Shown here: positions 26,141 through 35,034 of the stretch, piece by piece
Layout of the letters: each line of letters begins with the position of its first letter
Numbering within the stretch: the first letter of the stretch is position 1
Assembly: GCA_052148435.1 (NCBI GenBank)
Contig: JBKQIF010000188.1
Coordinates: 30,030 to 94,029 of the forward strand
Source of the DNA: JBEKYD01 sp052148435
GTDB lineage: Bacteria; Acidobacteriota; Terriglobia; Bryobacterales; Bryobacteraceae
Direction: 5' to 3'
Length of the DNA: 64,000 nt
Notes under the pieces: generated by a model
Told to the model about the DNA's origin: nothing
What the model saw: the letters and a program-made list of their open reading frames with translations, nothing else
Databases searched by the model: none
Position numbers and translations under genes: made by a program

Positions 26141-27409
26141 ATGGTCAAAAAGATGTCGAGTGTTCCCCCTCATTCCCCGGCGCGCGAACGGCGCTATGTA
26201 AAGGTTCGCCGCGTCGACGAGTGCGCCACTCTGGGCGATCTTTTTCTGCATTGCCTGCCGGCCTTCGGAGGCGCCTCGTTGCGCCGCATCTACGACATTC
26301 TGGACCGCGCCATCGGCATGGGCTGCCCGTTCACCCTGGCGGTCTCCGGACCGGTGACGGTATCCGGCCAGCACCAGGCCTGGCTGCTGCCGCTCATCGA
26401 AACCGGCTGGGTGGCTTACCTTTCCACCACCGATGCCGCCTGTTACCACGACGGCCATCGCAGTCTCAATGCCTACCGTTCCGGCCCGATTCACGAAGTC
26501 TCCATTGCGAGCGACGATGCCGCCTTGCGCGCCGAAGGCACCATCCGCGTCACCGATATGGCCTTCGACGAAGGCGTCCTGCTCGATCAGGACCGTTTCT
26601 TGAGCGCCGTGCTGGCGCGCCCCGAATTTCAGCGCAAAATGACCGGCACCGAACTGCGCTACCTGCTGGGCCGTTTCTACGCCGCCGAGGAGGAGAGCAA
26701 CGGCGTCGGCGCCGGCTTGCTTTCCACCTGCTGGCGCCGTGCGATTCCGGTGTTGGTGGGCGCTCCCGCCGACGGCAGCGTGTTTCTCAACTCCATGAAG
26801 CTCTGGGCCATGCGCCAGTCCGGGCTGATTCCCGCATACGGTTTCGAGCTCGACCTGCACGCCGAAGTGTTCGAAGCCTGCGCTTACCACCGCTGGGGTC
26901 TGTTCGATCATCCGGTGCACGCCCTCGCCACCTTGATTTTGGGCGGCGGCGTGCCCAAGAATTATAACCTCCAGCCCGAGCCCGCTCTCGGCCAGGTGCT
27001 GGGGCTGCCGGAGGTGCGCGGCTATCAATTCGACGTGCAGATCGTGACCGCCCCCGTGACCGATGGTTCGCTTTCTTCCTGTCCGCCGGCCGAGGCCGTC
27101 ACCTGGGGCAAGGTCGATAAGGATACTTACCTGCAGAGCACCGAGAGCATGCAGGCGGACTATTCTACGGTGATGCCATTTCTGGTCAAGGCCTTGCTCG
27201 ACAACCGCGCCCGCTACCGTCAAATGGTGGAGGAGCAGGGCGAAGCGGCGGTCTTCGCGCGGGAGCCCAAGGCGCGCGGCTACCTGCGCCCCAGCGAGGG
27301 CTATCGCCTGTTCGAGCAGCGGGAGAAACTGTGCGCCGGTCTGACCGCGGACGTGAAAGCCAACCGCGAATGGCTTTTCGAGAGCGTGACCTATCCTTTG
27401 GCCGGATAG
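26141..27409 (+). CDS. Deoxyhypusine-synthase-like protein
   Basis: A 422-residue NAD-dependent member of the deoxyhypusine synthase family. Family features include FTLAVSGPVTVSGQHQAWLL, SNGVGAGLLSTCWRRAIPVL, and the lysine-bearing GGGVPKNYNLQPEP (Lys273), the position of the enamine-forming lysine of the eukaryotic enzyme. True bacteria have no eIF5A, so a homospermidine-synthase-like or other polyamine role is more likely than hypusine formation. It is longer than the archaeal enzyme by a C-terminal helical extension (about 360-422). Divergent from ymdB, with only 21 nt between the starts. Confidence 0.85.
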   Translation: MVKKMSSVPPHSPARERRYVKVRRVDECATLGDLFLHCLPAFGGASLRRIYDILDRAIGMGCPFTLAVSGPVTVSGQHQAWLLPLIETGWVAYLSTTDAACYHDGHRSLNAYRSGPIHEVSIASDDAALRAEGTIRVTDMAFDEGVLLDQDRFLSAVLARPEFQRKMTGTELRYLLGRFYAAEEESNGVGAGLLSTCWRRAIPVLVGAPADGSVFLNSMKLWAMRQSGLIPAYGFELDLHAEVFEACAYHRWGLFDHPVHALATLILGGGVPKNYNLQPEPALGQVLGLPEVRGYQFDVQIVTAPVTDGSLSSCPPAEAVTWGKVDKDTYLQSTESMQADYSTVMPFLVKALLDNRARYRQMVEEQGEAAVFAREPKARGYLRPSEGYRLFEQREKLCAGLTADVKANREWLFESVTYPLAG

Positions 27410-27492
27410 CAAACCGGGGCTGGGCGCCCCCTTCGTTCACCAACGACAGTGACGCGCGCACAGGGGCAATGTGTTACACCAGGAGTAGTTAT

Positions 27493-28323
27493 ATGGTGTC
27501 TTCCAGCGATCCCTATCGGGGCTTGAGGGAACTGCCGCCGTTTCCGGCCATCGCGACCAAGCTGTTGCGCGTGCTTTCCCACGAAGACGCCGATCTGCGT
27601 GATATCCAGAATCTGATTCGCACCGATGCCGCTCTCAGTAGCGAACTGCTGCGCATCGTCAACTCGGCGGCTTTTGGCACATCCACGCCGGTCAGCAGCA
27701 TTCAGATGGCGGTCCTGCGCCTCGGCTTCGAACGCGTGAGACAGTTCGCCATGGCGGTGTCGCTCAAAGGGTTCCTGCACACCATCCGCATCGACCTGCT
27801 GCGGCGCCTGTGGCGGCACAGCCTGGCGTGCGGCCTCGTCGCCAACGACCTGTCGAACGCCTGCTCCACGTCGATGGGCCACGATGACCGCGCCTATACC
27901 ACTGCGCTGCTGCACGATATTGGCCGCCTGGGGCTGTTCGCCACTCATCCGGCCGAGTACGCCGTTCTGCTCGAGGAAGCCACCGGGGCTGACCTGCGCG
28001 AGCGCGAGCGGCACGCCTTTGGCATGGACCATTGCCAGGCCGGCGTTTGGCTCGCCAACCATTGGCAGCTCGGCGAGGAGATCCGCGAGGCGATCGCCAC
28101 CCACCACGACCCGCTATCCACGGGCGATTTTCAACGGGCCGATGTGGTGCGGGTGGCAATCCTGCTGGCCGACAGCCTGGGATTCGACGTGATCGCACCG
28201 GCCCGCACCTTTACCCTGGCGGAAATCCGCACCATGCTCCCCCGGCCCGCGCAGTTCCGCTTCGACCCCGAACCGGAGATCTTCAAGACCCGCATTACCG
28301 AACAATTGGACGCCTTCGATTAG
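27493..28323 (+). CDS. HDOD-domain signalling protein
   Basis: A 276-residue protein built on one HDOD domain (about 10-205), a HD-related fold found in bacterial signalling. Visible are LPPFPAIATKLLRVLSHEDA at the start, LLRIVNSAAFGTSTPVSSIQ, AVLRLGFERVR and ALLHDIGRLGL, AIATHHDP. The ATG at 27493 has AGGAG 7 nt upstream; the frame is open into the previous gene but lacks signals there. A hydrolase function is not assured in this family. It may work with the nearby nucleotide-signalling genes. Confidence 0.9.
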   Translation: MVSSSDPYRGLRELPPFPAIATKLLRVLSHEDADLRDIQNLIRTDAALSSELLRIVNSAAFGTSTPVSSIQMAVLRLGFERVRQFAMAVSLKGFLHTIRIDLLRRLWRHSLACGLVANDLSNACSTSMGHDDRAYTTALLHDIGRLGLFATHPAEYAVLLEEATGADLRERERHAFGMDHCQAGVWLANHWQLGEEIREAIATHHDPLSTGDFQRADVVRVAILLADSLGFDVIAPARTFTLAEIRTMLPRPAQFRFDPEPEIFKTRITEQLDAFD

Positions 28324-28349
28324 GGTAGGCCAAAGGCCTGTTCCACAAG

Positions 28350-28955
28350 TCAGAACGTCACCCCTACCAGCACTTCCGCCTCGTTCTGGTTGCTGTTCAC
28401 CACGTTGGCAATGTTGAAATGTCCGGACGTCCACCGCGTGAAACGGATCTCCGGCGCAATGTGCAAGATCAGCACGTGGATGTCGATCCCCCCGCCCATC
28501 ACGAACCCCATGGTTACCGAGTGCTGCTCCGGCGGAGGCGGCGCCACTACGTTCTCCACGCTCGACTTCAGCCCGCTCAGCGCATCCCAGGAGACACCGG
28601 CTTCCACGTACGGGCGGACGAGCTTGCCGTGGAACCTGTATTTCGCCACCAGCGGAAATTCCCAGTCGCCGCTCGATGTGAGAGTCGAAAGTGCCGAAGC
28701 CGCCGAACTCACCGGGTTGGTGTAATTGAAGTGCCGGTAGAGCGCATCGAATTCCACGCTCAGCCCCAGCGGCAGGTGTAATTCCACCATGGGACCGGCC
28801 ACGAAGAGATCGGTGGTGGTTACCGCGCCGCTCTCCACCGTGTTCACAAAATCGGTCAAGGGAAGGCCCGCCTTAATCCCCGCCGAGAATGACTGCGCCA
28901 GGCAAACGGCGGCGCCGCACGCGCTCGCCGCCAACAACCGCAAGAAAGCTCTCAT
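28350..28955 (-). CDS. Small outer-membrane beta-barrel protein
   Basis: A 201-residue exported protein with a signal peptide (MRAFLRLLAASACGAAVCLA, cut after AQ-S) and an 8-strand barrel-like pattern: FSAGIKAGLPLTDFV, VELHLPLGLSVEFDALYRHF, PLVAKYRFHGKLVRPYVEAG and a C-terminal strand EAEVLVGVTF ending in Phe. It fits OmpA-like/porin-family barrels of unknown function. It converges on the HDOD gene with a 26-nt gap. Confidence 0.8.
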   Translation of the reverse strand: MRAFLRLLAASACGAAVCLAQSFSAGIKAGLPLTDFVNTVESGAVTTTDLFVAGPMVELHLPLGLSVEFDALYRHFNYTNPVSSAASALSTLTSSGDWEFPLVAKYRFHGKLVRPYVEAGVSWDALSGLKSSVENVVAPPPPEQHSVTMGFVMGGGIDIHVLILHIAPEIRFTRWTSGHFNIANVVNSNQNEAEVLVGVTF

Positions 28956-29037
28956 GTTGAATCCTACGAACCGCTTCCCCTTTTCGTTTCGATCTGGAGG
29001 CGAGTTTGGGACGGCTTCGCACCTACCGCCCGCGCTG

Positions 29038-29760
29038 CTACAGCGAGAACGAGTCTCCCAGATAAATCCGCTTCACATCCGGATCGCGGCCCAACGCTTG
29101 CGGGCTGCCGGCGCGGAAAATGCGGCCGTTATTGATGATGTAGGCACGGTCGGTCACCATCAGGGTTTCCCGCACGTTGTGGTCGGTTATTAAAATTCCG
29201 ATGCCGGAGCGCTTGAGATCGAAAATAATGCGCTGCAGTTCCAGCACCTGGATCGGATCGATCCCGGAAAATGGCTCGTCAAGCAGGAGAAAGGCCGGGC
29301 TGATGACCAGCGAGCGGGCGATTTCCACGCGCCGCCGTTCGCCTCCCGACAGCATGTAGCCGTGGCTGCGCCGTACCTTCTCGAGGCCGAGTTGATCGAT
29401 CAACTGTTCTAATCGCTCGCGGCGCTCGCGCGAGCTCATCGACAGCGTCTCCAGAATCGCCATCAGGTTCTCTTCCACCCTCAACTTGCGGAAGACCGAG
29501 GCTTCTTGCGGCAGATAGCTGATACCGCGGCGCGCGCGCTGATACATGGGCAGGCCGGTGATGTCCTGCTCGTCCACCAGAATGCGTCCCGAGTCGGGGC
29601 TGATCAGGCCCACGATCATATAAAACGAGGTTGTTTTGCCGGCGCCATTGGGCCCCAGCAGCCCTACCACCTCGCCCTGTTCCACGTGCACGGTCACATC
29701 GTCCACCACACGGCGGCCGCGATATGCCTTGGATATCTCCCTGGTTTCGAGTTTGCTCAT
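29038..29760 (-). CDS. lptB: LPS export ABC transporter ATPase
   Basis: Powers lipopolysaccharide extraction from the inner membrane by the LptB2FG complex. The 240-residue protein has Walker A GLLGPNGAGKTTSFYM, the ABC signature LSGGERRRVEIAR, Walker B FLLLDEPFSGIDP and the switch His in ITDHNVRET, which matches LptB rather than general ABC subunits. The ending VKRIYLGDSFSL is also typical. It lies 6 nt after the LptC/LptA-like gene. LptF, LptG and LptD are not in the window. Confidence 0.95.
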   Translation of the reverse strand: MSKLETREISKAYRGRRVVDDVTVHVEQGEVVGLLGPNGAGKTTSFYMIVGLISPDSGRILVDEQDITGLPMYQRARRGISYLPQEASVFRKLRVEENLMAILETLSMSSRERRERLEQLIDQLGLEKVRRSHGYMLSGGERRRVEIARSLVISPAFLLLDEPFSGIDPIQVLELQRIIFDLKRSGIGILITDHNVRETLMVTDRAYIINNGRIFRAGSPQALGRDPDVKRIYLGDSFSL

Positions 29761-29766
29761 GCGGGC

Positions 29767-32049
29767 TTACTTGCGGCTGCGATTGAGGCGGCTTTCCACC
29801 GGTTGGCCCGGCGCCCCTTCCCCCAGCAGGCGGTCGTCGTTGGCGTAGTAGGTCAATTGTTGCGGGGCCTGGATCATGCTGCCCTTCAGGCTGTCGACCA
29901 GTTTAGGCGAGCCGCCGCGCAAGATCACTTTCTGATCGGCGGTGTAGTACTCGCTATGGTCGGCCGTGCCGGTGCGGACGCGCCCCGGCGCGGTCTGGCG
30001 AATCTCCACCGCGCCATCCGCAAACGCTTTTTCGAGGCGCGAGTCCGCGCCCTGCTCGGCCAGGTAAGCGCGCAACTCCTTGCATTTTACTTCCATGCCG
30101 CTACGCTTCAAATCCACGCCGCCCGAATACACCGCCAGGCGGTTGTCGTCGGTATAGGCCATGTGCGGCGCGCGCACCACCGTGAGCACCGGGGGCCCGG
30201 CTTTTTTCTTCTGATCGGCGCTTTTGTTCGGGTCGTCCTTGTGCTCTTCCCACAAATTGCTCACCACGTTGCCGTCGGCCATCAACTGCCGCTTTTCGCG
30301 ATTCAGGTCGACCGCGTCCGCTTGAATGCGGCTGGCCCCCTGCCACATGGCGACGTTGCCCTCGTAGTGAATCGCTTTGTTGCGATCGGTCGATACCATG
30401 CGCCGCGCCTGCGCCTGAAGGGGCTCGTCGCCGGAGAGCATCTGGGAGTTCTTCTTGGGGTCCTTCTCCGGCATGCGGCTGGAATTTACGTTCCCTTCGG
30501 CGGTGTAGTCGCCGCTGCGCTGGTCCATGCGAATCAGATCGGCGCTGGTCGATCCGGTCGAGTCCCACATGCGCGCGGCGTGTTCCAGCACGATCACGTT
30601 CTTATCGTTATCGAGGGTGGCATGGGCCGCTACCGCCTGCCGGTCGCCTTCGGCGTACTGCACGTTGCCGGTCTGCTCCATGGTTGCCATTTGGCTCGAT
30701 CCGGGTTTGAAGCGAGCCACGATCTCGCGGCTGGAGGTTCTCGATTGCTCGTGGTTGTGTTTGCGCTCTTCTGCGGTGGGGTCGGTCAGCGTCCTGACGT
30801 CGGTGGCGCGGAACGTATCGATGCGGTTCTCGGCGCCGTAGGTAATGCGCATGTTGTTGCCGGTGAGGATACGGTGATGCTGCGCCGGCACATTGGGCAG
30901 GAACTCCAGCGTACCCGGCGCGAGAGCCGCCACCGATTCGATGTCCTTGCCGCCAGGCCGCATCTTCATTTCCAGGTTGTCGCTCGACAATACATGCGTT
31001 TCGCTGATCTCGCGGCCCGGCGCCGCGAGCGGCTTGGACCTGACTACGCCGTGCCCCCTGGCGGCAACCTGCGTCAGCAGGCTTTCGTGATTCTGCACGT
31101 CGAATGCCAGCTCCACGTAGTCCGCCGTCACCGTGGTTTCCGACGTGGCCCCGTAGGACACCAGCCTGGCATTGTTCTGGCCCACGATCTTCTGAATCTC
31201 GCCGTGCTCGTTGAATTCCATCCACAGCTCATCGGCGGCGTATTGAAGCTTACGGTCGGGGTCGTCATTCACGCCATGGGCATGGACGGCGTGCACGTGG
31301 TGAATCTCGTGGTTCTGGAGTTGAATTTCCGGATTCTCGCCTTCCACCACCATGGTGTCGCGCGTCAGCCGCCCCCAAGGGCTGAGCTCGATGGTCGCGC
31401 CGGCCTCGCGATACAACAGGCTGCCGGTTTCGATCACCATCGCCTTGCCATTCGGGGTCGCCGGCTTGTAGTGGATCTCCACGTCCTGTTTCATGCGCAA
31501 TTCGTGGGATTGCGGATCGTAATCCGCGCCGGTGGCTTTGCCCGTGCCGTTTTCGAAGGTGAAGGTGGAAGCCCGGTCGGTCTGCGCATGGCCGCTCTCC
31601 GAATTGAAACCCACCCCGGAGCTGTGAATCGTCACCAATTGATGCCGCGGCTGGCCCTGGAACGGAATCGCGAGGGTAATTTCGACATCGCCGTCGGAAT
31701 ACAGCCGATGCTCCGAGCGATAGAATTCCGCCGCCGCGCTCTTGACCAGATTGTAGGTATCGCCCTTCCGGGAGGGCAGCTTCAGCGTCACGTCTTTCAG
31801 GTCGACGCGCGACGAATCCTTCACCTCGGCCATGTTCTTGGCGGTGATTTCGGCCTTAATCCGGTTGGTCTTGCCATCGGTATCCGTAAACTTCCACAAG
31901 TTCGCCTGGGCGCCGACGTCGGCCGGCAGTTCTTGCGGTTTGGCGACCGCCAGCTTCGTGACCAACTTTTTTTGTGCCCGATATGTGGCGCCGACGCCGC
32001 CGAGGATTGCGACGATGGCGACCAGCAGGAGCCAGCGGGTGCCTCGCAT
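29767..32049 (-). CDS. Giant LptC/LptA-like LPS transport protein
   Basis: A 760-residue periplasmic protein anchored by one N-terminal helix (MRGTRWLLLVAIVAILGGVG). Residues about 1-190 resemble LptC: a single anchor followed by a beta-jellyroll (LWKFTDTDGKTNRIKAEI, DVTLKLPSRKGDTYNLVKSA). The remainder contains several OstA/LptA-like repeats, for example LYSDGDVEITLAIPF, YEGNVAMWQGASRIQADAVD and LNREKRQLMADGNVVSNLW. Ordinary LptC is near 190 residues and LptA near 180, so this is a fusion or expansion. It is directly upstream of lptB and could form a long part of the periplasmic bridge. Confidence 0.85.
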   Translation of the reverse strand: MRGTRWLLLVAIVAILGGVGATYRAQKKLVTKLAVAKPQELPADVGAQANLWKFTDTDGKTNRIKAEITAKNMAEVKDSSRVDLKDVTLKLPSRKGDTYNLVKSAAAEFYRSEHRLYSDGDVEITLAIPFQGQPRHQLVTIHSSGVGFNSESGHAQTDRASTFTFENGTGKATGADYDPQSHELRMKQDVEIHYKPATPNGKAMVIETGSLLYREAGATIELSPWGRLTRDTMVVEGENPEIQLQNHEIHHVHAVHAHGVNDDPDRKLQYAADELWMEFNEHGEIQKIVGQNNARLVSYGATSETTVTADYVELAFDVQNHESLLTQVAARGHGVVRSKPLAAPGREISETHVLSSDNLEMKMRPGGKDIESVAALAPGTLEFLPNVPAQHHRILTGNNMRITYGAENRIDTFRATDVRTLTDPTAEERKHNHEQSRTSSREIVARFKPGSSQMATMEQTGNVQYAEGDRQAVAAHATLDNDKNVIVLEHAARMWDSTGSTSADLIRMDQRSGDYTAEGNVNSSRMPEKDPKKNSQMLSGDEPLQAQARRMVSTDRNKAIHYEGNVAMWQGASRIQADAVDLNREKRQLMADGNVVSNLWEEHKDDPNKSADQKKKAGPPVLTVVRAPHMAYTDDNRLAVYSGGVDLKRSGMEVKCKELRAYLAEQGADSRLEKAFADGAVEIRQTAPGRVRTGTADHSEYYTADQKVILRGGSPKLVDSLKGSMIQAPQQLTYYANDDRLLGEGAPGQPVESRLNRSRK

Positions 32050-32466
32050 GGAGTTTAGTCCTATTCTACCGCTACTCGGGATTTCACCGCCTTTCCGGGG
32101 CGCAACGGGTGCGCGGCTGGAGCGGTTTTGCGCCGGGTTCGGTGCCGTCGCGAGTGAGTTCTTCCGGCAATGAGTTTGCTCGAATTTTCTCGTTCCTTTG
32201 TTTTCAATAACATGTTGGCTTCGGTACGAACTCTTTCGCTTCCGAAGCCAGTGCCGCGAAACGGAAGAAGCCTTTATCAGTCACCGAACTTCCGAATTCC
32301 AGATCCCCTTTATTCCCAATCACCTACCGTCCAACAGTCTGAGCCCCGATCCCCTCGCCGTGCTAATTCTCAAATCAGGAGGCCCACTGCGGCAGGGAAA
32401 TGCAACGAACCCGGCCCTGAAGCGCCCGGGTGCCAACCGCGCCGACGCCGAACCCAATCAGCCCGT

Positions 32467-32642
32467 ACCGAACGAACCCAACGCAGCAGGCCAACCCATT
32501 GAAACAAAACCATTACATCAAAGTCCACGGGCCTGGAACGGTCGAGCTGAAGCGGCGGCCTTCCTAACGCCGGCCGTCCACCCTAACCCCACAAGGCGTT
32601 TACCGAACGAACCCAAGGTTTCCTGTCAACACATTGAAATTA
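32467..32642 (+). repeat. Two copies of an ACCGAACGAACCCAA repeat, 135 bp apart
   Basis: ACCGAACGAACCCAA occurs at 32467-32481 and again at 32602-32616. In both copies it is followed, at the same distance of 11 nt, by CAAC(C/A)CATTGAAA. The spacer between copies is exactly 135 nt, a multiple of three. The two matching blocks therefore form a degenerate tandem or dispersed repeat. No coding role is evident. Confidence 0.6.
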
Positions 32643-32685
32643 AATAGGTTAATCAAAACCTGGCAAGCATCCCCCGAGCTCTGGA

Positions 32686-32709
32686 GCTGAAAGCTGACCG
32701 CTGAAAGCT
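32686..32709. repeat. GCTGAAAGCT direct repeat just beyond recJ
   Basis: GCTGAAAGCT is found at 32686-32695 and 32700-32709, a 14-nt period. The unit is itself partly palindromic (AGCT ends). It lies 5 nt from the recJ stop codon and resembles short AGCTGAAAGCTG simple repeats seen between genes in many bacteria. It could contribute to a 3'-end hairpin for recJ. Confidence 0.5.
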
Positions 32710-32714
32710 CTCTT

Positions 32715-34436
32715 CTACCGCCAGTCCCGCAGCACGGCGCACCATCCCGGATAGCCGCGGCTGGCCGAATAGGCGTCCTCTTCCAGGCTGAACAAAATGT
32801 CCACGCGCGCTCCCAGTGGCAATTCCGCCGCTCGCGCTGCCAGGTTCCAGCCTTTCAAGGTGACGCTGCGGCCGGCCTGGCGGACGGCTACCCGCAGGTG
32901 CTTTTCTTTCATGAGGACCGGCGGTGCAGCCACTTCCACGCCGGCCGCCAGAAACAGCGGCTCCCGGTTGCCGTGGCCGAAAGGCCCCAGGCGCAGCACG
33001 CCGTCTACGGCCTGCTCCGTCAGTTCGCGCAACTCGGCGCGAGCGTCCACAGTGTGGCTCGGCAGGAAATCCTCGGGCGCGAGCCTGGTCGCGGCATAAT
33101 CGGCGAAGCGCCGGCGAAACTCGTCCACGCGCGCGGCTTCGAGCGTAACCCCGGCGGCATAGCGGTGACCGCCGAAGCGCACGAAAAGCTCCGGCATCGA
33201 TTCCAGCGCCTCCAGCAGATGAAAGCCGTCGAGGCTGCGGCCGGAGCCTTGCGCCATGCCGCTCGACTGGTCCAGGCCGAGCACGAATACGGGCCGGTGC
33301 AGCCGTTCCACCAGGCGGTTGGCGACGATGCCCAACACGCCGCGGTGCCAGTCCTCGCCGTAATACACCAGCGCTGCGGCCGCCTGGTCCTCGGGCGCTC
33401 GCAGGCAGGCGTCCAGCGTGGCGGCCCCGGTTCGCTGCCTCTCCGTGTTGTGCTCGTCGAGGCTGTGCGCAAGGGTTTCGGCGCGGGCGGCATCGGCGGT
33501 AAGGAACAGTTCAATCACTTGTTGCGCCGTATCCATTCGGCCGGCGGCATTCACGCGCGGTCCGATTTGAAATCCCACCTGGCGCGCCGTGGGCGCCACG
33601 CCAGGCGTAAGGCCGGCAACCTGGAAGAGCGCCCGCAGGCCGGGATTGCGCGGGTCGCTCAGTCCTGCCAGCCCATGTTTGACCATGGCGCGGTTTTCGC
33701 CCGTGAGCGGCACCACGTCGGCTACCGTGGCGATGGCGACCAGCTTCAGCAGAGATGCCGAAATGCGTTGGACTTTGGCCGGCGCCCAATCGAGCCGCGC
33801 CACCAGCGCCTGCGCCAGCTTGAATGCCACGCCCGCCCCGCACAAATCCTTCTCCGGGTAGGCGCAGTCCGGCCGATTGGGGTTGAGCACCGCCAGCGCC
33901 CGAGGCAGGACGGATTCGGGCAAATGATGATCGGTGACGATCACGTCGATGCCCAACTCCCCGGCCCGCTCCACCACGGCGGCGGCGCGAATTCCGGTAT
34001 CCACGCTGACGATCAGCCGGACACCCTCGGCGGCGGCCTGCTCCACCACATCAGTGCGCATGCCGTAGCCATCTTTCAGCCGGTGCGGGACGTGATAGCC
34101 GGCGCTCCCGCCGGCCAACTCGACGATCTTGAGCAGGAGGACGACCGAGAGTGTGCCATCCACGTCGTAGTCGCCGTAGATCAGGATTTTCTCGTGGTTG
34201 CTAATGGCGGCCAGCAGGCGGTCAACGGCCGGCTCTATGTCTCGCAGCAGCGCGGGGGGATGAAGGTCGGCGAGGGAGGGCGAAAGAAATCGGCGCGCTG
34301 CCGCCGGATCCAGGAGGCCGCGCCGGGCCAGCACGCGGGCAGCCAGGACGCCCACCCCCAAGTCGCGCGCCAGGCCGGCGACGGCCGTGCTATCGAAACT
34401 ATCGGGTGATGGGACGAGCCAACGCGAGCCCGGCAC
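32715..34436 (-). CDS. recJ: Single-stranded-DNA exonuclease RecJ
   Basis: A 5'-3' ssDNA exonuclease of recombination and mismatch repair. The 573-residue protein has the DHH motifs in order: IYGDYDVDGTLSVVLL, VSVDTGIRA, VTDHHLPESVLPRALAVLNP and CGAGVAFKLAQALV, then the DHHA1 domain with GFHLLEALESMPELFVRFGG and HRYAAG, and a C-terminal OB fold. All expected metal ligands appear present. It lies 2 nt downstream of the hypothetical gene at 34439-34933 on the same strand, so they are co-transcribed. Confidence 0.95.
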   Translation of the reverse strand: MPGSRWLVPSPDSFDSTAVAGLARDLGVGVLAARVLARRGLLDPAAARRFLSPSLADLHPPALLRDIEPAVDRLLAAISNHEKILIYGDYDVDGTLSVVLLLKIVELAGGSAGYHVPHRLKDGYGMRTDVVEQAAAEGVRLIVSVDTGIRAAAVVERAGELGIDVIVTDHHLPESVLPRALAVLNPNRPDCAYPEKDLCGAGVAFKLAQALVARLDWAPAKVQRISASLLKLVAIATVADVVPLTGENRAMVKHGLAGLSDPRNPGLRALFQVAGLTPGVAPTARQVGFQIGPRVNAAGRMDTAQQVIELFLTADAARAETLAHSLDEHNTERQRTGAATLDACLRAPEDQAAAALVYYGEDWHRGVLGIVANRLVERLHRPVFVLGLDQSSGMAQGSGRSLDGFHLLEALESMPELFVRFGGHRYAAGVTLEAARVDEFRRRFADYAATRLAPEDFLPSHTVDARAELRELTEQAVDGVLRLGPFGHGNREPLFLAAGVEVAAPPVLMKEKHLRVAVRQAGRSVTLKGWNLAARAAELPLGARVDILFSLEEDAYSASRGYPGWCAVLRDWR

Positions 34437-34438
34437 GG

Positions 34439-34933
34439 CTAATTATTCGAAAAATAGCCGCCCAGGCCGCCGTCTTCGGCGCCTTCATTTTCACCCGAGA
34501 CATGGGCCACGATTTCGTCCTCGATCTCGAGGAATTCCTCGTACCAATCTGGCTGCAGTTCATAGACATACAGGCGCAAATGATAGTCGAAAGCCAGTTC
34601 GATCGAGCAGGTAACGCCGAGGTGCGGGCGCAGGTCGCGCAGGCGCTTTTCGTAGTCGCGGCGCTCGTCGCGCTCGAGGCCGCATTCGTCGAGCTGCGCC
34701 AGCAGGTCGTCGATGTCGGAGGCTTCAAATTCGCGCGCGGCGAAGACGACCATGGTGGCGCCGGCTTTGCGCGCCACCTCGAGGAACATCTGGTAATCGG
34801 GATGGCGCTCGATGTCCCAAAGCACCATCGGCATGCCTTCCAGGCCGCCCGGGCTGCTGTAATAGACAGCCAACCCGCTTCCCGCCAGATAATCCAACAT
34901 TTCGCGTTTCAGAGTATCGAGATTCAGATCCAC
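34439..34933 (-). CDS. Conserved-looking hypothetical protein upstream of recJ
   Basis: A 164-residue acidic protein I cannot assign. It has a mixed alpha/beta look: MDLNLDTLKREMLDYLAGSG, a strand-turn GLAVYYSSPGGLEGMPMVLW, the helix-rich centre DIDDLLAQLDECGLERDERR, and IELAFDYHLRLYVYELQPDW, ending in a Gly/Glu-rich tail. No signal peptide or membrane segment. Tight spacing to recJ (2 nt) suggests a shared transcript and perhaps a link to DNA maintenance, but that is only context. Confidence 0.7.
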   Translation of the reverse strand: MDLNLDTLKREMLDYLAGSGLAVYYSSPGGLEGMPMVLWDIERHPDYQMFLEVARKAGATMVVFAAREFEASDIDDLLAQLDECGLERDERRDYEKRLRDLRPHLGVTCSIELAFDYHLRLYVYELQPDWYEEFLEIEDEIVAHVSGENEGAEDGGLGGYFSNN

Positions 34934-35034
34934 TTGGGGTCCTCAGTCTTCAGGCAACAATAGAATATCAGAGGGCGCGGTTGGGAGAAGGCAACCGAGC
35001 CGCGGCCAAAGGGAGCGGTTCTTGCCACCGGCGG

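Larger units (their letters stand above)
32050..32714. other. Long intergenic region with degenerate repeats
   Basis: 665 nt between the LptC/LptA-like gene (minus) and the end of recJ (minus). The right half is unlike the neighbouring DNA: lower in G on the plus strand and rich in CCAA/AACCC words, with the repeats listed separately at 32467-32642 and 32686-32709. Plus-strand frames of 110-149 codons through it read as Pro/Asn/Arg-rich low-complexity sequence with no start signal; I do not treat them as genes. Confidence 0.5.

Noticed and set aside
29506..32058. 850-codon plus-strand frame opposite the LptC/LptA-like gene and lptB
   Set aside because: High-GC antisense shadow; the minus-strand reading has clear families, and this one reads as His/Val/Arg-rich sequence with no domain.
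32170..32647. 110- and 149-codon frames in the 32.1-32.7 kb gap
   Set aside because: Pro/Asn/Arg-rich, repeat-derived sequence with no start signals.
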